Source: Ahaetulla prasina (lineage: Eukaryota; Chordata; Lepidosauria; Squamata; Colubridae). From it: 64,000 bases of DNA. The stretch spans positions 177,422,502-177,486,501 of the forward strand of contig NC_080541.1 in NCBI RefSeq assembly GCF_028640845.1. Direction: 5' to 3'. The stretch's first letter is position 1. Each line of letters opens with the position of its first letter. A model generated the notes under the pieces. The model was not told where the DNA came from. It saw nothing but the letters and a program-made list of their open reading frames with translations, and searched no databases. This document shows, piece after piece, positions 61,135 to 64,000 of this stretch. Position numbers and translations under genes: made by a program.

Positions 61135-61330
61135 CAGCGGTCACCAACCGGTGGTCCACAGACCACTGGTGGTCCACGAGAAAATTTTGGTGGTCCTTAG
61201 AAAAACTATTTGCATTTTTTATATTGCACTAAATACTATTTATCTCTTTAAAAAATTCATATTAGAGGTCTGCGGGATTTAAAATTATGAATTTAGTGGT
61301 CCCTGGGATCCGAAAGGTTGGTGACCCCTG
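61135..61330. mobile_element. hAT-type MITE with 8-bp TSD, 196 bp
   Basis: It starts CAGCGGTCACCAACCGGTGG and ends GAAAGGTTGGTGACCCCTG, an imperfect terminal inverted repeat. The flanks CTCTTGAA (61127-61134) and CTCTGGAA (61331-61338) are an 8-bp duplication with one mismatch. The inner part is AT-rich. It encodes nothing. Confidence 0.83.
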
Positions 61331-63056
61331 CTCTGGAATAACGAAGAATACCTCCATTCCTTCTGTGAGACAATTCTTCAGATATATGAATATTGCTATC
61401 ATATTTCCCTTCAAACATCTTTTGTAGGCTAGTCATACCCAAGTTCTTTAAGTATTACTTATAGGACTTGCTTTCTTGACCCTTCATTGTCTTGATAGCC
61501 TTTCTAGGAATTTGCTCCAATTTGTCACTGTCCAGTTTGAACTGTGATGTGGGTTATGGTAGGGAACACTGAACTAAATGGATCAATTATCTGACACAAT
61601 AAACATGCTTTCTTGGATCCTATTAAAATAACATTCCATTTCTGGCCTCATTTTCATAAGTGCTTAATATTTATTGTACTGCCATAATGTGTTAGCAATA
61701 TTTATTTGTTTAACCAATGTATTAGTCACCTCCAAAGCAACCCCAGGAATTATATTTCACATTTACAGTGGATCTAAAGCTAAACATCTTGTACTGCATA
61801 GAGTACAATGGTGCTGTCCACAATAATCATACCAGTTCTGACTTATTATTATGGGACAGACAAGAAAGCATTCATATTCAAAAGTTGTCCAATTTGCTGT
61901 TAGCAAAATAAATGCAACTCACAGATACACATTATGCACTCACTGCTCTATTAAAAATATTACCCAGAACAAGTCATAATCCAGGATTTCCTTTCCATGC
62001 TGTTATGGAATGAAGCCATTTAAATATATAGCCTTCAAACTTTGTATAGTCCATATGTTAACTCAACAACACTTTATTCCAAAATATCTACTACGCCAGT
62101 ATCAAGTTATTTCTAATGGGATACTGTCCAAAAAAAGATTTTGAGGCAATATATTATATGAGCTCACATTTTAGTTTACATGTTTTAAACTATTTCTGGG
62201 AGGGTTTTTTTTCCCCCCCTGTATTAATATGACCAATTTTTCTTAAACAGCATTTAATCTACTATTTTGAGATAAAAGGTTTTTATCTTTGGTTTGCCCT
62301 TTTTCTCCTATGAGATGTATGTCAGACTGCCTCCGATTAATATTCAGGAAAGAAACATCTTGACTTCATTTGAAAATAAAGAAAAGTACTTTTACTAAAT
62401 TCATCTGAATGCAATCATAGAAGAACTAGAACTGAAGCAAAAAATGGCTGACAGGCACATTTCCCTTCATTAGTCCCTCCTCCCCCCAAAGGTCAGGCAA
62501 ATCTGGGCCAATGCCGATTCCCTCATGGGCCACGTGGTAAACTCCTTCCAATGATCTCCTTCTGCTTGGAATGCCTGGAATGCAGGGTTCACTGATGGTT
62601 TGAATCCCTTACTCCTCCTTTCCATTAATTGTCAGTTTATGCTCTTAAAGGGCCCTCACCCCATTTATCATGTAAGGCAGTGATACAGCATAAAACATTG
62701 AATTAATTAACACTAGACAAGGTAACAAACTAAACATTCTACTAAAATATAAAATACACAATTAGCAGTGAAGATTGGTGAGCGGAAGCTGACAGTTTGG
62801 CCTAGAACAGGGAATGCCAATCTCTCACGAAGCTTCAGTATGGCTTGCTGGCCACGATGGCTTTGTCTATAAAATTAAGTGAGACCAAAATAAAATTCTA
62901 AAGTTAAGGGAACTGTTTTGTCCACTAAAAACTGAGTATAGTATAGTGAGTACCAGACTGTGTTATTATTTGATATGCTGTTATTTATAATTTTGGCCTA
63001 TTAACATTTGCTTTTACAATTCTAATTACTTTCAGACTGATGGTATATGACTCTTA

Positions 63057-63190
63057 ATGAAAGCCAGCTGGGTGACTTTGGGCTGATCACTCTTCCTCAG
63101 TGGAACCCACCTCATGGGATTGTTGTTGTGGGAAAAATAGGAGGAAAAGGGAGTATTATATATGATGGGATAAAAATCTAAAACTAAATT
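63057..63190 (+). mobile_element. SINE fragment (squamate tRNA-SINE core)
   Basis: It contains AAAGCCAGCTGGGTGACTTT, GGGCTGATCACTCTTCCTCA, ACCCACCTCATGGGATTGTT and a GATGGGATAAAAATCTAAA tail. This is the body and tail of a tRNA-derived SINE common in squamate genomes. The tRNA-like head is missing or eroded. Confidence 0.6.
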
Positions 63191-64000
63191 TATAAATATA
63201 AAATAAGCAAGATATGCCATTTTAAATTTATTAATCAATTGTCTTCCTCTACTAGTTCCTCTACACACAATACATTAAGTCCTGTTTATTTATTTTTAGT
63301 TTAGTACAAGGCACAGCTAACTATAATAATCATAGCACACTATGATTTATAAAACATGTTTAAGGCTTAATATATTAATACAAACATATTGCTAATGTAT
63401 AGGTGTTGTTCATATCTCAGTTTATTACATTCTAATTTAGCTATAAAGTCATGAGGTATATGGTTTTGATTTGCAGCAGAACCCAATATCTTGTCTCTCG
63501 GTCAGCACCTATTCTTATTTTGACATGATGCTCAAGAGCAATATCCCAGTAGGGAAGAGGGCTCAAGCTGGAAATTAGCATGGACTCACTATGTAAACAC
63601 AAGTTCTAACCCCCAGTGAATGCCTTTGAACCTCACCTAGTCTTTTCCAAGTGAAATTTGCCAGGCTGGGGAGATTCATGCAGAGAACAATAAAGTATCT
63701 AGTTTGAACTCTACATTTATGGGTCTGATAGTTTGTGCCTGACACGTTCATTTTTTAGCCAAGTTCACTGTGTTTTCTGTATCACGATGGTCCATTAATA
63801 TTATTACTGTGATATTGCCACAATTTTCTCTTTGGTATTAAAATGTTTAATATGATTTTACTGTGCTTCAAAATATTATTTTATGAACAATAGTGAACAC
63901 TGAATGATAGAGTCATGTGATAAAAATACAACTATAATCATTGAAGTTTTATACCACCAATCATTTGGAGCAGAGGAATACTATTGCTAGTCTTTTAAAA

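Larger units (their letters stand above)
1..64000 (-). other. PTPRF: PTPRF (LAR) gene, internal part
   Basis: All host exons lie on the minus strand and join in a consistent reading frame from Ig2 to FN8 of a LAR-type receptor tyrosine phosphatase. LAR is a single-pass membrane protein of neurons and epithelia; its three Ig and eight FN3 domains bind heparan sulfate proteoglycans, laminin-nidogen and synaptic organisers, and its cytoplasmic phosphatase domains are not in this window. Internal boundaries are mostly phase 1, as is typical of Ig/FN3 genes. Paralogues PTPRD and PTPRS share the plan, but motifs such as [14 protein letters not shown] and MPMEQ followed by VFAKNFRV match PTPRF. Both gene ends lie outside the window, so no promoter or poly(A) site of the gene is visible. 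Confidence 0.93.
57981..64000 (-). other. PTPRF intron upstream of meA6 (partial)
   Basis: At least 6 kb of intron reaching the window edge. It contains a solo LTR (59944-60495), two hAT-type elements (60710-60955, 61135-61330) and a SINE fragment (63057-63190). The exon for the N-terminal half of Ig2, expected next upstream, is not present. From 57981 to 59940 and from 61340 to 63050 I see nothing identifiable. Confidence 0.75.

Noticed and set aside
58000..64000. Expected exon for the N-terminal half of Ig2 (FLPVD...KQLR region) and the 9-nt ESI mini-exon
   Set aside because: I searched the minus strand for encoded motifs and found none; they probably lie beyond the window.

Overview
The window is vertebrate genomic DNA, AT-rich and intron-dominated, with all recognisable host coding sequence on the minus strand. 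It carries the middle of one gene: PTPRF (LAR), a type IIa receptor protein tyrosine phosphatase. The repeats point to a squamate reptile, more likely a snake than a lizard (inference): a Sauria-type SINE with a BovB-like tail, a CR1-tailed tRNA SINE, several copies of a 'CAGGTAGTCCTCGACTTAC' Tc1/mariner MITE, hAT MITEs with 8-bp target duplications, an R4/R2-type LINE and a Penelope-like element.

Transcription runs from high to low coordinates. In transcript order I see: an 18-nt mini-exon in Ig2 (meA6, GGTPIR, 57963-57980); the C-terminal half of Ig2 (52211-52321); a 12-nt candidate mini-exon in the Ig2-Ig3 linker (meB, 40365-40376); the Ig3 exon in two identical copies (31413-31682 and 30066-30335); FN1+FN2 (28587-29168); FN3 in two exons (27928-28061, 26213-26357); FN4 (19136-19441); FN5 in two exons (16878-17071, 5063-5180) with a 27-nt mini-exon meC between them (11754-11780); FN6+FN7 (1262-1840); and the start of FN8 (828-925). 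Signal peptide, Ig1 and the N-terminal half of Ig2 lie beyond position 64000. The rest of FN8, the membrane segment and both phosphatase domains lie before position 1. Residue choices ([33 protein letters not shown]) fit PTPRF better than PTPRD or PTPRS.

The most unusual feature is a tandem duplication of about 1.35 kb (29452-30800 and 30801-32149) containing the whole Ig3 exon. The copies differ at about three bases. The exon is 270 nt with phase 1 at both ends, so using both copies would add an Ig domain without shifting the frame. It is either a very young exon duplication or an assembly false duplication; the sequence alone cannot decide.

The introns hold a decayed R4-like LINE (about 5700-9060), LINE 3' ends, SINEs, hAT and Tc1/mariner MITEs, a 630-bp hAT element, a Penelope-like fragment with inverted terminal copies and a damaged GIY-YIG domain, and a 552-bp solo LTR. 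I see no tRNA, rRNA or other RNA gene, no CRISPR array and no second host gene.
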